From DDH964 sp963763205 (GTDB lineage Bacteria > Desulfobacterota > Desulfuromonadia > Desulfuromonadales > DDH964): a DNA stretch of 64,000 bases. Each line of letters begins with the position of its first letter. Position 1 is the first letter of the stretch. Where the stretch lies: contig CAVXNQ010000006.1 in NCBI GenBank assembly GCA_963763205.1, forward strand, positions 1-64,000. The letters are read 5' to 3'. Under the pieces are notes generated by a model. That model did no database searches. It was not told the origin of the DNA and saw only the letters and a program-made list of their open reading frames with translations. Positions 16,818-26,989 of the stretch are shown here, piece by piece. A program made the translations under genes and the position numbers.

Positions 16818-18564
16818 ATGGAAAAGACAGGATTCGTTGACAGAATTTTCGGCACGATGGCGCCAGGAATCTTGCTGCTATCGGTGATTTTTGCCGCTCC
16901 CGCCTGGGGGCAATCCCTGGATTGGGCCAGTCAGGCCGGCGGGGTGGGAGGGGTGACCCAAGGATTTGGCATCGCCGCTGACAGCGAGGGCAACAGCTAT
17001 GTGACCGGTTTCTTCAGGGGCATAGTGACCTTTGGCCCCGGCGAGACGAACGAAACCGTTCTGACCAGCATGAGCTTTGACTATGGTTCGATTTTCGTGG
17101 CCAAGTATGCCGGCGACGGCGGTCTGCTCTGGGCTACGAAGATCGATGCCACCGCCGGCGGCGCCGGATATGCGATTGCCGTCGATGGGGAAGGCAACGG
17201 CTATGTGACCGGCCTCTTTTTGGGCGTTGCGACCTTCGGTTACGGGGAGACCAGCCAAACCGTTTTGTCATGTTCCGGCAATTCCGACATCTTCGTGGCC
17301 AAGTTTGCCGCTGACGGCCGGCTGCTCTGGGCCAGGTCGGACGGCGGGCCGGATTTCGAGTACCCCTATGGCATTGCCCTCGATGGAGCAGGCGACAGCT
17401 ATGTGACGGGCGGCTTCGGCGGCACCGCGACCTTCGGTTACGGCGAGGCCGGGGAGACCGCTTTGACCAGTTTCGGCAGTACCGACATCTTCGTGGCGAA
17501 GTACGCCGGGGACGGCAGACTGCTCTGGGCCAAGCAGGCTGGAAGTTCCGGTTACGAGTTTGGAGAGGCCATTGCCGCCGACTGGGCGGGTAATGCCTAT
17601 GTGACGGGCGGCTTCAGCGGCACCACGACCTTTTCCCCGGCGGAGCCGGCGAAACCGTACTGACCAGCCTTGGCGGCAACGACATCTTCGTGGCCAAGTA
17701 CGCCGGGGACGGCGGCCTGCTCTGGGTAAGATCGGCCGGGGGTGTGGATTACTCGTCGGGAAGGGGTATTGCCCTCGACGGCGCGGGCAGCAGCTATGTG
17801 ACCGGTTTCTTCACGGGCACAGCGACCTCGGCTTCGGCGAAGCCAACCAGACCGCCTTGACCTGTTCGACCGGCGTCCAGGAAGCCGATATCTTCGTGGC
17901 CAGGTACGCCGACAACGGCAGTCTGCTCTGGGCCCGGCAGGCCGGCGGTCCGGGTGATGATTTTGGAGAGGGCATTGCCGTCGACGGGGCAGGCAACAGC
18001 CGGGTGACGGGTTCCTTCTCCGGTTCCGCCCGTTTCGGCCCCGGCGAGAACAACGAATCCGTCCTGACCACGTTAAGCTATGCCGAAATCTCGTGGCCAG
18101 TTACGCCGGGGAGGACGGCAGACTGCTACTGGGCCCGGCAGGCCAGCGGTTCAGGAGAGGCAGAGGGAAACGCCATTTCCCTCGACGGCGCAGGCAACAG
18201 CTATGTGGTTGGCGGTTTCTTCGGCACCGTGATTTTCGGGGCCGGTGAAACCGGGGAAACCGCCCTGACCAGTTTCGGCGATACCGACACCTTCGTGGCC
18301 CGGTATGCTGAAGATACCGTTGCGGACCTCATTGACATGATTGAAGGCTTCAACCTGAATCGGGGCATCGCGAGTTCCCTGACGGGCAAGCTCCAGGGAG
18401 CCCAGAAGGCCCTTGAGAGCGCCACCCCCAGCCAGCGAGAGAATGCGGCCCACATCCTTGAAGCCTTCATCCATGAGGTGGACGCCCAACGCGGCATGAA
18501 CCTGACAGAGGAACAGGCCGACCAACTCGTTGCCGTTGCCAGGCAAATTCTGACGGCGCTTTAA
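16818..18564 (+). pseudogene. Secreted beta-propeller (SBBP-repeat) protein with C-terminal FIMAH domain, multiple frameshifts
   Basis: After a signal peptide (cleavage near AWGQ), at least seven repeats of about 55 residues follow. Each has the form GNSYVTGxFxGxxTFGxGE...DIFVAKYAxDGxLLWA, as in SBBP beta-propellers. The C-terminus (from DLIDMIEGF to the end) matches the FIMAH fold (LNRGIASSLTGKLQGAQKAL...EEQADQLVAVARQIL). Reading frame shifts occur near 17635 (C run), 17827, 18090 and 18126, and each is fixed by one base. Four indels in one gene suggest either a decaying gene or a poorly resolved repetitive stretch. The start at 16818 follows GGAAGGGGGA. The function is unknown and secreted, possibly adhesive. 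Confidence 0.7.
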
Positions 18565-18674
18565 GGGGGCTTCCTCGGGGCGGTCAAGGGGGACAGTCAT
18601 GATAAGTAAATGGAGCCTGTCCCTACGAAACAAGCAGGGCCTCGGCTGATCTCCAACCCCCGCCACCACCTGAA

Positions 18675-18699
18675 CCGGGGGCCTTCGGGCCCCGGCTGT
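18675..18699 (+). terminator. Hairpin terminator after the beta-propeller gene
   Basis: CCGGGGGCC-TTCG-GGCCCCGG followed by CTGTTTG. It is the same stem sequence class as the hcp terminator at 8951. Confidence 0.55.
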
Positions 18700-18827
18700 T
18701 TGTGCCGACAGGCCCCCGGCGCGGGTGGACATCCCGGCAATTTCTGCTATTCGGTAATAGCCTGCAATGCATTCCAGCGCCGTATCCGGCATTTTCCCAG
18801 CCAACCCTCAGCGACAAGGAGAAACCG

Positions 18828-20468
18828 ATGGAAGAGATGTTCTGTTACCAGTGCGAACAGGCCGCCGGCGGCACCGGCTGCACCAAGATCGGCGTCTGCG
18901 GCAAGACCCCGGAAGTCGCCGCGCTGCAGAACCTGATCGTCTAGGGCCTGCTGGGCATCGCCTTCTGGGCCCACCAGGCCCGCGCCAGGGGGGCCGTCGA
19001 CCCGGCCATCGACCTGCACCTGATCGAGGCCCTCTTCACCACGGTGACCAACGTCGACTTCGATGCCGACAGCTGCGCCGCCGTCGCGCAGAAGACCGTG
19101 CAGATGCGCGATGCCGCCCGGGCGCTGTTCGAAAAAGCCAACGGCGGGCCCTTTGCCGGGCAGGTCCCGGAAGCCGCCGGCAACTGGGCGATGCCGGCCG
19201 GTCGCGAGGCGAAGGTGGCCCTCGGCAAGGCGAAAGGGGTCAAGAGCTTCAACAGCGACCCCGACGTCAACTCGGCGCAGAACATCCTCCTCTACGGCTG
19301 CAAGGGGATGGCCGCCTACGCCGACCACGCCCACATCCTCGGCAAGGACGACCCGGCGATCTACGCCTTCCTCCACAAGGCGCTGGCCGCCATCGCCGAG
19401 AGCAAAGGCTCCCTGATGGATTTCGTGGGCCTGTGCATGGAATGCGGCAAGACCAACATCGACTGCATGGGGCTTCTGAACAACGCCCACAAGGAGCACT
19501 ACCAGACGCCGACGCCGACCCCCGTGAACATCGGCGCCAAAGCCGGCAAGGCGATCCTGGTCTCCGGCCACGACCTGAAGATGCTCGAGGAGCTGCTCAA
19601 ACAGACCGCAGGCAAGGGGATCAACGTCTACACCCACGTCGAGATGCTCCCCGCCCACGGCTATCCCGGGCTCAAAAAGTATCCGCACCTGGCCGGCAAC
19701 TTCGGCAGCGCCTGGCAGAACCAGTACCAGGAATTCCAGGAGTTCCCCGGCGCGATCATCTTCAACACCAACTGCATCCAGCGCCCCGCCGACAATTACA
19801 AGAGCCGTCTCTTCACCTGGGGGCGGGTGCAGTGGCCGGGGGTGAAACACATCGACGGCTGGGACTTCTCCGCAGTGATCGAGGCCGCCCAGAAGGCCGA
19901 GGGGTTCAAGGAGACGCCGGGCAAGAACATCCTCACCGGCTGCGGCCACGACGCGGTGCTGGGGCTGGCCGACCAGGTCATCGCCGCCGTCAAGTCCGGA
20001 GCGATCAAGCGCTTCTTCGTCATCGGCGGCTGCGACGGCGCCAAGCCGGGGCGCAACTACTACACGAAGTTCGCCGAGCAGCTCCCCAAGGACACGGTGA
20101 TCCTGACCCTCGCCTGCGGCAAGTACCGCTTCAACAAGCTCGACCTGGGGGATATCGGCGGCATCCCGCGGCTGCTCGACGTCGGCCAGTGCAACGACGC
20201 CTACTCGGCGGTGCAGATCGCGCTGGCGCTGGCGGGCGCCTTCGAGTGCGGGGTCAACGACCTGCCCCTCTCCATCGTCCTTAGCTGGTACGAGCAGAAG
20301 GCGGTGGTGGTGCTCCTCTCGCTCCTCTCGCTGGGGATCAAGAACATGAAGCTCGGCCCGACCCTGCCGGCCTTCGTCACCCCCAACGTGCTGAATTTCC
20401 TGGTCGAGAACTTCAACCTCGCCCCCCTCGGCACGGTCGAGGAGGACATGCAGGCGATGCTCGGCTGA
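18828..20468 (+). pseudogene. hcp: Second class I hybrid-cluster protein gene with an in-frame amber codon
   Basis: The 546-codon frame is open on both sides of a TAG at 18942-18944 (codon 39). In the intact copy at 7305 this codon is Tyr (LLVYGLKG), so TAC changed to TAG explains it. All class I cysteines (6, 9, 18, 24) and hybrid-cluster motifs are present, and the two proteins are highly similar along their length. The start at 18828 has AAGGAGAAACCG. Unless the amber is suppressed or a sequencing error, only the first 38 residues would be made. Pyrrolysine insertion is not supported. Confidence 0.85.
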
Positions 20469-20491
20469 GCCCTGGTTAAAACCAGCGTAGG

Positions 20492-20525
20492 GGCGGCGCG
20501 GGCACTCCAGTCCGCGCCGCCTTTT
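20492..20525 (+). terminator. Intrinsic terminator after the second hcp
   Basis: A 10-bp stem GGCGGCGCGG/CCGCGCCGCC with a 10-nt loop is followed by TTTT. Confidence 0.85.
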
Positions 20526-20628
20526 CGTTGCGGCCCTCCGGAGTGTCTTTTCCTCGCCGGAAATGCGGTTAGAATGGCCTATGACGGCCGCCTCGCGGCG
20601 GCGACTATCCGGTTCCAGGAGGTCCGCC

Positions 20629-22107
<1,479 letters not shown>

Positions 22108-22128
22108 GGGAAATCTAGGGAAAATTAC

Positions 22129-22158
22129 TTGAAATACCAACGAAAGATATTATATAAA
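22129..22158 (+). promoter_or_regulatory. Putative promoter of the zinc-ribbon gene
   Basis: TTGAAA (22129-22134), an 18-nt spacer, then TATAAA (22153-22158) in an AT-rich island just before the ribosome site at about 22182. Confidence 0.45.
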
Positions 22159-22197
22159 TTTCCGCATATAAAAGCCTTACAAGGGAGGAGCCGTAAC

Positions 22198-22389
22198 ATG
22201 CCGATTTTTGAATACCGTTGCACCGGCTGCGGCGCCAGCAGCGAAAAAATCCAGCGTCAACCGCTGGAGGAGATCCCCTGTCCGGTCTGCGGCCAAAAGG
22301 CGGTGCGCGGCGTTTCGCGTTTTGCCGTCGCCAGCAGCGGTAGCAGCTCTGGAGGCTGCTCCGCCCCACCCGGCTCAGGCTTCAGCTGA
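22198..22389 (+). CDS. FmdB-type zinc ribbon protein
   Basis: This 63-residue protein opens with MPIFEYRCTGCG and has a second pair as PCPVCG, the two CxxC knuckles of the FmdB/CxxC-CxxC-SSSS family. The tail is Ser/Gly-rich. The start has AAGGGAGGAG upstream. It is thought to be a small regulator or RNA-binding zinc ribbon, with function unproven. Confidence 0.9.
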   Translation: MPIFEYRCTGCGASSEKIQRQPLEEIPCPVCGQKAVRGVSRFAVASSGSSSGGCSAPPGSGFS

Positions 22390-22426
22390 GGCTGACGCCG
22401 CCGGGTCGCGTGACGACCTGCAGAAA

Positions 22427-22462
22427 CAGTGATGGCGGAGCCTTGCGGCTCCGCCATCACTG
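22427..22462. terminator. Bidirectional terminator between FmdB-like gene and phosphohexomutase
   Basis: A 16-bp perfect stem (22427-22442 with 22447-22462, TTGC loop) lies between convergent genes, with T-rich flanks on each strand. Confidence 0.8.
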
Positions 22463-22485
22463 TTATCGGAACAAAACGATGTGGA

Positions 22486-23904
22486 TCAGCTGCGAACGAA
22501 GTCCGCTGCGGCAACGATCAATCGTTCCAGTTCCGCAGTGCTGCTCGCCTCGGCGTAGACCCGGACCACCGGTTCGGTCCCCGACTTGCGGAACAACACC
22601 CAGGAGCCGTCGCGGAACAGCAGCTTGACGCCGTCGACGGTGATCACCTTCTCGACCTTCTTGCCGGCGATTTCCGCCGGCGGGTTCGCCACCTTGGCCC
22701 CGTAACCCTCTTCGAGTTCCGGCGAGAGATGGATATTCTGCCGCCGGGTATGGAATTCCCCGACCCGCCGGTAGAGATCCGCCAGCAGCTCGCCCAGGGA
22801 CTTTCCTTCCACGGCGACCATTTCCGCCACCAGCAGGCACGCCAGGATGCCGTCCTTGTCGGGAACGTGGCCACGGACCGTCAGGCCGGCACTCTCCTCG
22901 CCGCCGATCAGGATCTTGTCCCTGCTGATGTAGTCGCCGATGAACTTGAAGCCGACCGGCGTCTCCAGCACCTGCAGGCCGTGGTGGCGGGCGACGGCAT
23001 CGACGAAGTGGGAGGTGGCGACGGAGCGGGCGATGTCGCCGTTCTTCCCTTTGACCCGCACCAGGTAGTCGTAAAGAAGGGCCAGGATATAGTTCGGTTC
23101 GATGAAGGTGCCGTCCTGATCGACGATGCCGTAACGGTCGGCGTCACCGTCGGTGGCCAGTCCCAGGCGAATGTCGGCCCGACCGCGCACCAGGTTGATG
23201 AAATCGTTGATATGGGCCGCCGAAGGCTCCGGCGGCAGGCCGCCGAAATAGGGGTCGCGATGGTCGTTGAGCGCCACCACCTGAACCCCCGCCTCGTGCA
23301 GCAGGGTGTCGAGGTAGCCGCGACCGGTCCCGTACATCGGATTGACGGCGAGGGTCATGCCCGAACGGGCGATGGCGGCAAAGTCGACCAGCTCCCGCAG
23401 CCGGGCGAAATAGGCCTCGCGCGGATCGATGACCTCTACCAGGCCGGCGCGACAGGCGGCATCCAGCGCCATTTCCCGGTAGCAGAGTTCGCCGAGCATG
23501 GCGTTGGCCCGGTCCTCGATGTCGCGGGTCGTCTCCGGCAGCGCCGGCCCGCCGCTCTCCGGGGAGAACTTCAGGCCGTTGTACTCGGGCGGGTTGTGGC
23601 TGGCGGTGAAGTTGATGCCGCCGGCCGCCCGGCGGCGGATGATTTCGAAGGCAATTACCGGGGTCGGCGTGTCGCGGTCGCAGAGGAAGGACCGGATGCC
23701 GGAACCGGCCAGCACCCGGGCGGTCTCCCGGGCGAACTTCTCCCCCATGAAGCGGCTGTCGTGGCCGACCACCACCCCCCGCTCGGCGTTGCCGCCGGCG
23801 TGCAGGTGATCGGCGATCGCCTGGGTGACGATCTTGACGTTTTCGAAGGTGAAGTCCTCACAGAAAATACCCCGCCAGCCCGAGGTGCCGAAACTGATGC
23901 GCAT
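22486..23904 (-). CDS. Phosphoglucomutase/phosphomannomutase family enzyme
   Basis: The 472-residue enzyme has the four-domain alpha-D-phosphohexomutase layout. Its phosphoserine loop is TASHNP (Ser102), the metal loop is DGDADRYG, the sugar-binding loop is GGEESAG, and the C-terminal phosphate loop has RKSGTEPVVRVY. It interconverts hexose-1- and hexose-6-phosphates for glycogen, cell-wall or polysaccharide precursors; the hexose preference cannot be fixed from these motifs. The start at 23904 follows GGGAGGACGGACC, and the longer upstream frame is rejected. Confidence 0.93.
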   Translation of the reverse strand: MRISFGTSGWRGIFCEDFTFENVKIVTQAIADHLHAGGNAERGVVVGHDSRFMGEKFARETARVLAGSGIRSFLCDRDTPTPVIAFEIIRRRAAGGINFTASHNPPEYNGLKFSPESGGPALPETTRDIEDRANAMLGELCYREMALDAACRAGLVEVIDPREAYFARLRELVDFAAIARSGMTLAVNPMYGTGRGYLDTLLHEAGVQVVALNDHRDPYFGGLPPEPSAAHINDFINLVRGRADIRLGLATDGDADRYGIVDQDGTFIEPNYILALLYDYLVRVKGKNGDIARSVATSHFVDAVARHHGLQVLETPVGFKFIGDYISRDKILIGGEESAGLTVRGHVPDKDGILACLLVAEMVAVEGKSLGELLADLYRRVGEFHTRRQNIHLSPELEEGYGAKVANPPAEIAGKKVEKVITVDGVKLLFRDGSWVLFRKSGTEPVVRVYAEASSTAELERLIVAAADFVRS

Positions 23905-24096
23905 AAGGTCCGTCCTCCCATCCTCTGGAGCTTGCTGCTGAAGCTCGAATCTAAACGGCTGCCGCCCCGCCCTGTCCGGGGCGCCCAAGCGGCGAGCAAA
24001 GCATACCATAGCCGTTCGGCAATGAAGGGCGCTGGGGAAGAAAAACGCGCCGCGGCCGGCCGCTGGCGGCGCCGGGAGTACCACGCGGCTGCTGCT

Positions 24097-24381
24097 TCAG
24101 GACGGTTCCTCCTCCCAGAGCTGCGGCCCGACGTAGCCGGCGATTTGCTCGACGTAGGGGCAATCGGCGGGCAGCAGCCCGCGGCGCAGCAGCCGCGGGG
24201 AGAGCGGCGCGCAATCGGGGCGCACGGCGTGGCGCCGGGCGTAAACCCGGCAGAGGCGGGTTTCCGGGTCGAGATGCTCGCAGGGCACGCCGGTGTAATA
24301 GACCGTTCCCTCGAACTCGATCTTCTCAAAGCAGCAGCGGCCGCAGCGCCGGCATTTGGCTTCCCATCCGCGGGTGGTCAT
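24097..24381 (-). CDS. YkgJ-type cysteine cluster protein
   Basis: The 94-residue protein is rich in Cys with spacings CRRCGRCC, PCEHLDPETRLCRVY and DCP, matching the YkgJ/YcgN cysteine-cluster family (PF03692), thought to bind zinc or an iron-sulfur cluster. The start at 24381 has GCAGGAGGCG upstream. The function is unknown. Confidence 0.85.
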   Translation of the reverse strand: MTTRGWEAKCRRCGRCCFEKIEFEGTVYYTGVPCEHLDPETRLCRVYARRHAVRPDCAPLSPRLLRRGLLPADCPYVEQIAGYVGPQLWEEEPS

Positions 24382-24461
24382 CGGTACGCCTCCTGCGGTC
24401 AAGGTAGCCAATGCCGGCGCAGCAGGTCAAGGGAAATGCCGGCCGGGAGAAGAATTTCTTG

Positions 24462-24491
24462 TTGACATTTTTCCGGTGGATCCCTGATAAT
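24462..24491 (+). promoter_or_regulatory. Sigma-70 promoter of the PxxKW gene
   Basis: TTGACA (24462-24467), an 18-nt spacer, then GATAAT (24486-24491, preceded by CT). It is one of the clearest sigma-70 promoters in the window. Confidence 0.65.
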
Positions 24492-24534
24492 CCTTTTTTG
24501 TCACCCGAAACCGCAAACCCAAGGAGGCATCCTG

Positions 24535-24825
24535 ATGCAGTGTCAAACCGTTCTTCCCGGTACCGAGTGTACCTTCTGGTCTAAGCAGGGTTGCAACTTC
24601 AACGGCCACAGCTGTCAGAACGTCGTCGCCGACTGCGAGGGCTGCGACCGCATCGTCGAGGGGACCATCGGCAAGGTCTGTTCCGTCGCTCCCTCCCCGG
24701 AGCGCAAATGGGCGACCGGGCTGTGCAACATGGCCACCCACCGCAAGGTCGAAATCAAGACCGTGGAAGCCAAGGTCAACCCCCTCAAGGCCTCCAAGAA
24801 GGCCTCCGGCGGCAAGAAGAAGTAG
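24535..24825 (+). CDS. PxxKW family cysteine-rich protein
   Basis: The 96-residue protein carries nine cysteines (QCQTVL, ECTF, GCNF, SCQN, DCEGCDR, VCSV, LCNM) and the PSPERKW motif that names the family. The C-terminus is Lys-rich. The start at 24535 follows AAGGAGGCATCCTG. The family is restricted largely to deltaproteobacteria, and I know of no biochemical function. The Cys pattern suggests a metal or iron-sulfur site. Confidence 0.85.
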   Translation: MQCQTVLPGTECTFWSKQGCNFNGHSCQNVVADCEGCDRIVEGTIGKVCSVAPSPERKWATGLCNMATHRKVEIKTVEAKVNPLKASKKASGGKKK

Positions 24826-24895
24826 ACCGGAAACCAACCAGAGGCAGGTCAAAGGGCAGGTGCGCAAGCGCCTGCCCCTTCTTTTTCCGATCGGG

Positions 24896-25591
24896 TCAGC
24901 GGAAGCAGAAGAAAATCAGCGGCAGGATAAAGGCGGTCATCAACCCGTTGAGCCCGATCGCCAACCCGGCCACGGCGCCGCCGAGACGGTCGATCTCGAG
25001 CATCCGGGCGGTGCCGATGCCGTGCGCCGCGGTGCCGACGGCCAGGCCGACGGCCGCCGGGTCGCGCAGGCCGATCAGCCGGCAGAATTCGGGGCCGCAG
25101 ATCGCCCCCAGGCAGCCGGTGAGAACGACGATGGCCGCTGTCAGCGGCGGCAGCCCGCCGACCTTCTCGGCAATGCCGATGGCGATCGGCGTGGTCACCG
25201 ACTTGGGGGCCATCGACCAGATCACCTCGCGGCTGCCGCCGAGCAGCCAGGTCAGGCCCGAGGCCGTCACGATGGAGGTGACCGCCCCGGCGGCCACGCC
25301 GACGAGGATCGGCAGCTTCTTGGCCAGGATCTCCCGACGCCGCTGATAGAGGGGGAGTCCCAGGGCCACCACCGACGGACCGAGCAGGAAGAGGATCAGG
25401 TTCCCGCCTTTGGCATAGTCCCGGTAGGGGATGCCGGCGACTTCGAGAATGCCGATGATGCCGAGGATCGCCACCGCCACCGGATTGAAAAAGATGCTCG
25501 CCGTGCGCCGGTAGAGTTTCTGCGCCAAAAAGAAGACGATCAGGGTCAGGCCGACGCCGAAAACGGGCGATTTGACCAGCTCACTCCACAT
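24896..25591 (-). CDS. lrgB: LrgB/CidB family membrane protein
   Basis: The 231-residue multi-helix protein has the LrgB signature region (SMAPKSVTTPIAIGIAEKVGG, GTAAHGIGTARMLE). With LrgA it forms a holin/antiholin-like or pyruvate/glycolate-linked transporter pair. It overlaps lrgA by 11 bp. Consecutive ATGs at 25594 and 25591 make the exact start uncertain. Confidence 0.93.
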   Translation of the reverse strand: MWSELVKSPVFGVGLTLIVFFLAQKLYRRTASIFFNPVAVAILGIIGILEVAGIPYRDYAKGGNLILFLLGPSVVALGLPLYQRRREILAKKLPILVGVAAGAVTSIVTASGLTWLLGGSREVIWSMAPKSVTTPIAIGIAEKVGGLPPLTAAIVVLTGCLGAICGPEFCRLIGLRDPAAVGLAVGTAAHGIGTARMLEIDRLGGAVAGLAIGLNGLMTAFILPLIFFCFR

Positions 25592-25934
25592 CATGCCCTC
25601 CCCGCTTTTCCAGCCAGGCCTCCGTCCAGCCGGTCACCGCCATCACCGCAAAACTGCTCACCACCAAGGCGACGCTGATCGCCAGCCACTCGCGGCGCAG
25701 CAGGTCGAAATAGACCATCACCCCGACCCCGGCGGGAACGAAGAGCAGCGCCAGGTGGGACAGGAGCAGTTCCGACGCCTCCTGCACCCACTTCTCCTCG
25801 ATCCAGCCCAGCAGCAGGGCGACCAGCAGCAGCCCCATGCCGATGACGTTGCCGGGAATGGGAAGACCGCATCCCCGGGCGATAACCTCACCGACAAACT
25901 GCAACAGCAACAGCAGGGCAAATCCTTGCACCAT
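25581..25934 (-). CDS. lrgA: LrgA/CidA family holin-like protein
   Basis: The 117-residue protein has four hydrophobic helices and the family stretch LPIPGNVIGMGLL, LLSHLALLFVPAGVGVM. It sits directly upstream of lrgB with overlapping codons, the standard lrgAB arrangement. Confidence 0.93.
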   Translation of the reverse strand: MVQGFALLLLLQFVGEVIARGCGLPIPGNVIGMGLLLVALLLGWIEEKWVQEASELLLSHLALLFVPAGVGVMVYFDLLRREWLAISVALVVSSFAVMAVTGWTEAWLEKRGGHDVE

Positions 25935-25968
25935 AACGAATTGTCCTTTTCCCTCTCCCGTGGCCGAT

Positions 25969-26754
25969 TCAGAGTTCGCTTTTCAGCCCTTCCACCACGG
26001 CGGATACCTCGTCGCGGATCTCCTTGGCTGCCGGCGATTGTTCGCGAAGCAGGAATTCCTGAAAGAAGTGCAGGGCTTCGCGCGGCTGTTCCTGGTCCAG
26101 AAAGATGTTCCCCAGGGTCAGGCAGGCAAAGGCATGCCCGGGATCGCAGCGCAGCGCCGCCCGGCACTCCCTCTCGGCGGCCGCCAGGTCGCCGGCGTCG
26201 TAGTACATCTCGCCGAGGTTGAAGTGCGCCTGGGCATCCTCCGGATCGAGTTCCAGCACTTTGCGGAACGTGGCCAGGGCCGCTTCTTCGTCCCCCAGGG
26301 AGAACTGCGCATCGCCCAGGGAATTGAGCGCGAAGACCGAACCGGGTTCGATCTCCAGGGCCTTGCGGTAGCAGGCGACGGCCTGCTCAATCTGCTCCTG
26401 GTTGAAGTGCACCAGCCCCATGCTGACCCAGGCGTCGGCCTCGTTGCGATCGAGATCGAGAATCGCCTGGTAGGTCTCCAGGGCGGTTTTGGCGTCGTTG
26501 TTCTCAAAATAGGCATCGCCGAGGGCATAGAGGAGATCGAGATCTTCGGGCGCCAGCTTTCGGGCGCGGTTGAACGCCTCGATCGCCGCCGCCAGCTGTC
26601 CCTCCTCGCCCAGCGCTTCGCCGAGCAGCTGCCATCCCTGGACATCCTCCGGCACGAGTCGGGTCGCCTGGCGCAACAGGGTGAGCGCCACCTTATTATC
26701 TCCGGTCTCCAGGGCTTCGCGGCCGCGCCGCAGCAGATCGTCAAGTTCGCTCAT
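25969..26754 (-). CDS. Tetratricopeptide repeat protein
   Basis: The 261-residue soluble protein is built from about six TPR units (consensus ...ALGDAYFENNDAKTALETYQAILDLD..., ...NLGEMYYDAGDLAAAERECRAAL...). It has no signal peptide. The start at 26754 follows GGAGAAACGACG. It probably acts as a cytoplasmic scaffold. The gene lies in a run of minus-strand genes, and its partners are unknown. Confidence 0.9.
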   Translation of the reverse strand: MSELDDLLRRGREALETGDNKVALTLLRQATRLVPEDVQGWQLLGEALGEEGQLAAAIEAFNRARKLAPEDLDLLYALGDAYFENNDAKTALETYQAILDLDRNEADAWVSMGLVHFNQEQIEQAVACYRKALEIEPGSVFALNSLGDAQFSLGDEEAALATFRKVLELDPEDAQAHFNLGEMYYDAGDLAAAERECRAALRCDPGHAFACLTLGNIFLDQEQPREALHFFQEFLLREQSPAAKEIRDEVSAVVEGLKSEL

Positions 26755-26778
26755 CGTCGTTTCTCCCTGCCCCGGTCT

Positions 26779-26989
26779 TCAGTAGCCGAGGCTGTCGTTG
26801 ATCATGCAGACCGAAAGCCCGGTGACCCGCAGCGCCGGTCGCCAGCGAGATAGGCCAGCGCCGGGTTCCGGTCGGCAAAGACCCGGCTCGGCATGCCGTT
26901 ACGCTCCAGAGCAACCGCCATCTGCAGCAGCAGCCGCTCACGCTACCAAAGGGCTGTTCATCCAGGGTGTTTTTCTCCGCCGGGGCCAT
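26779..26989 (-). pseudogene. Small frameshifted gene of unknown function
   Basis: Directly after the DUF512 stop codon (TGAATG overlap) an ATG at 26989 opens MAPAEKNTLDEQPFG. Single-base shifts near 26943 and 26830 then connect it to RERLLLQMAVALERNGMPSR and to LSVCMINDSLGY before a stop at 26779. The repaired product would have about 70 residues. The coupling to the upstream gene and the coherent reading after repair support a real gene, but I do not recognise a family. Confidence 0.45.

Noticed and set aside
18942..18944. Pyrrolysine at the amber codon of the second hcp
   Set aside because: The position is Tyr in the paralogue, no methylamine methyltransferase context exists, and no Pyl genes are in the window.
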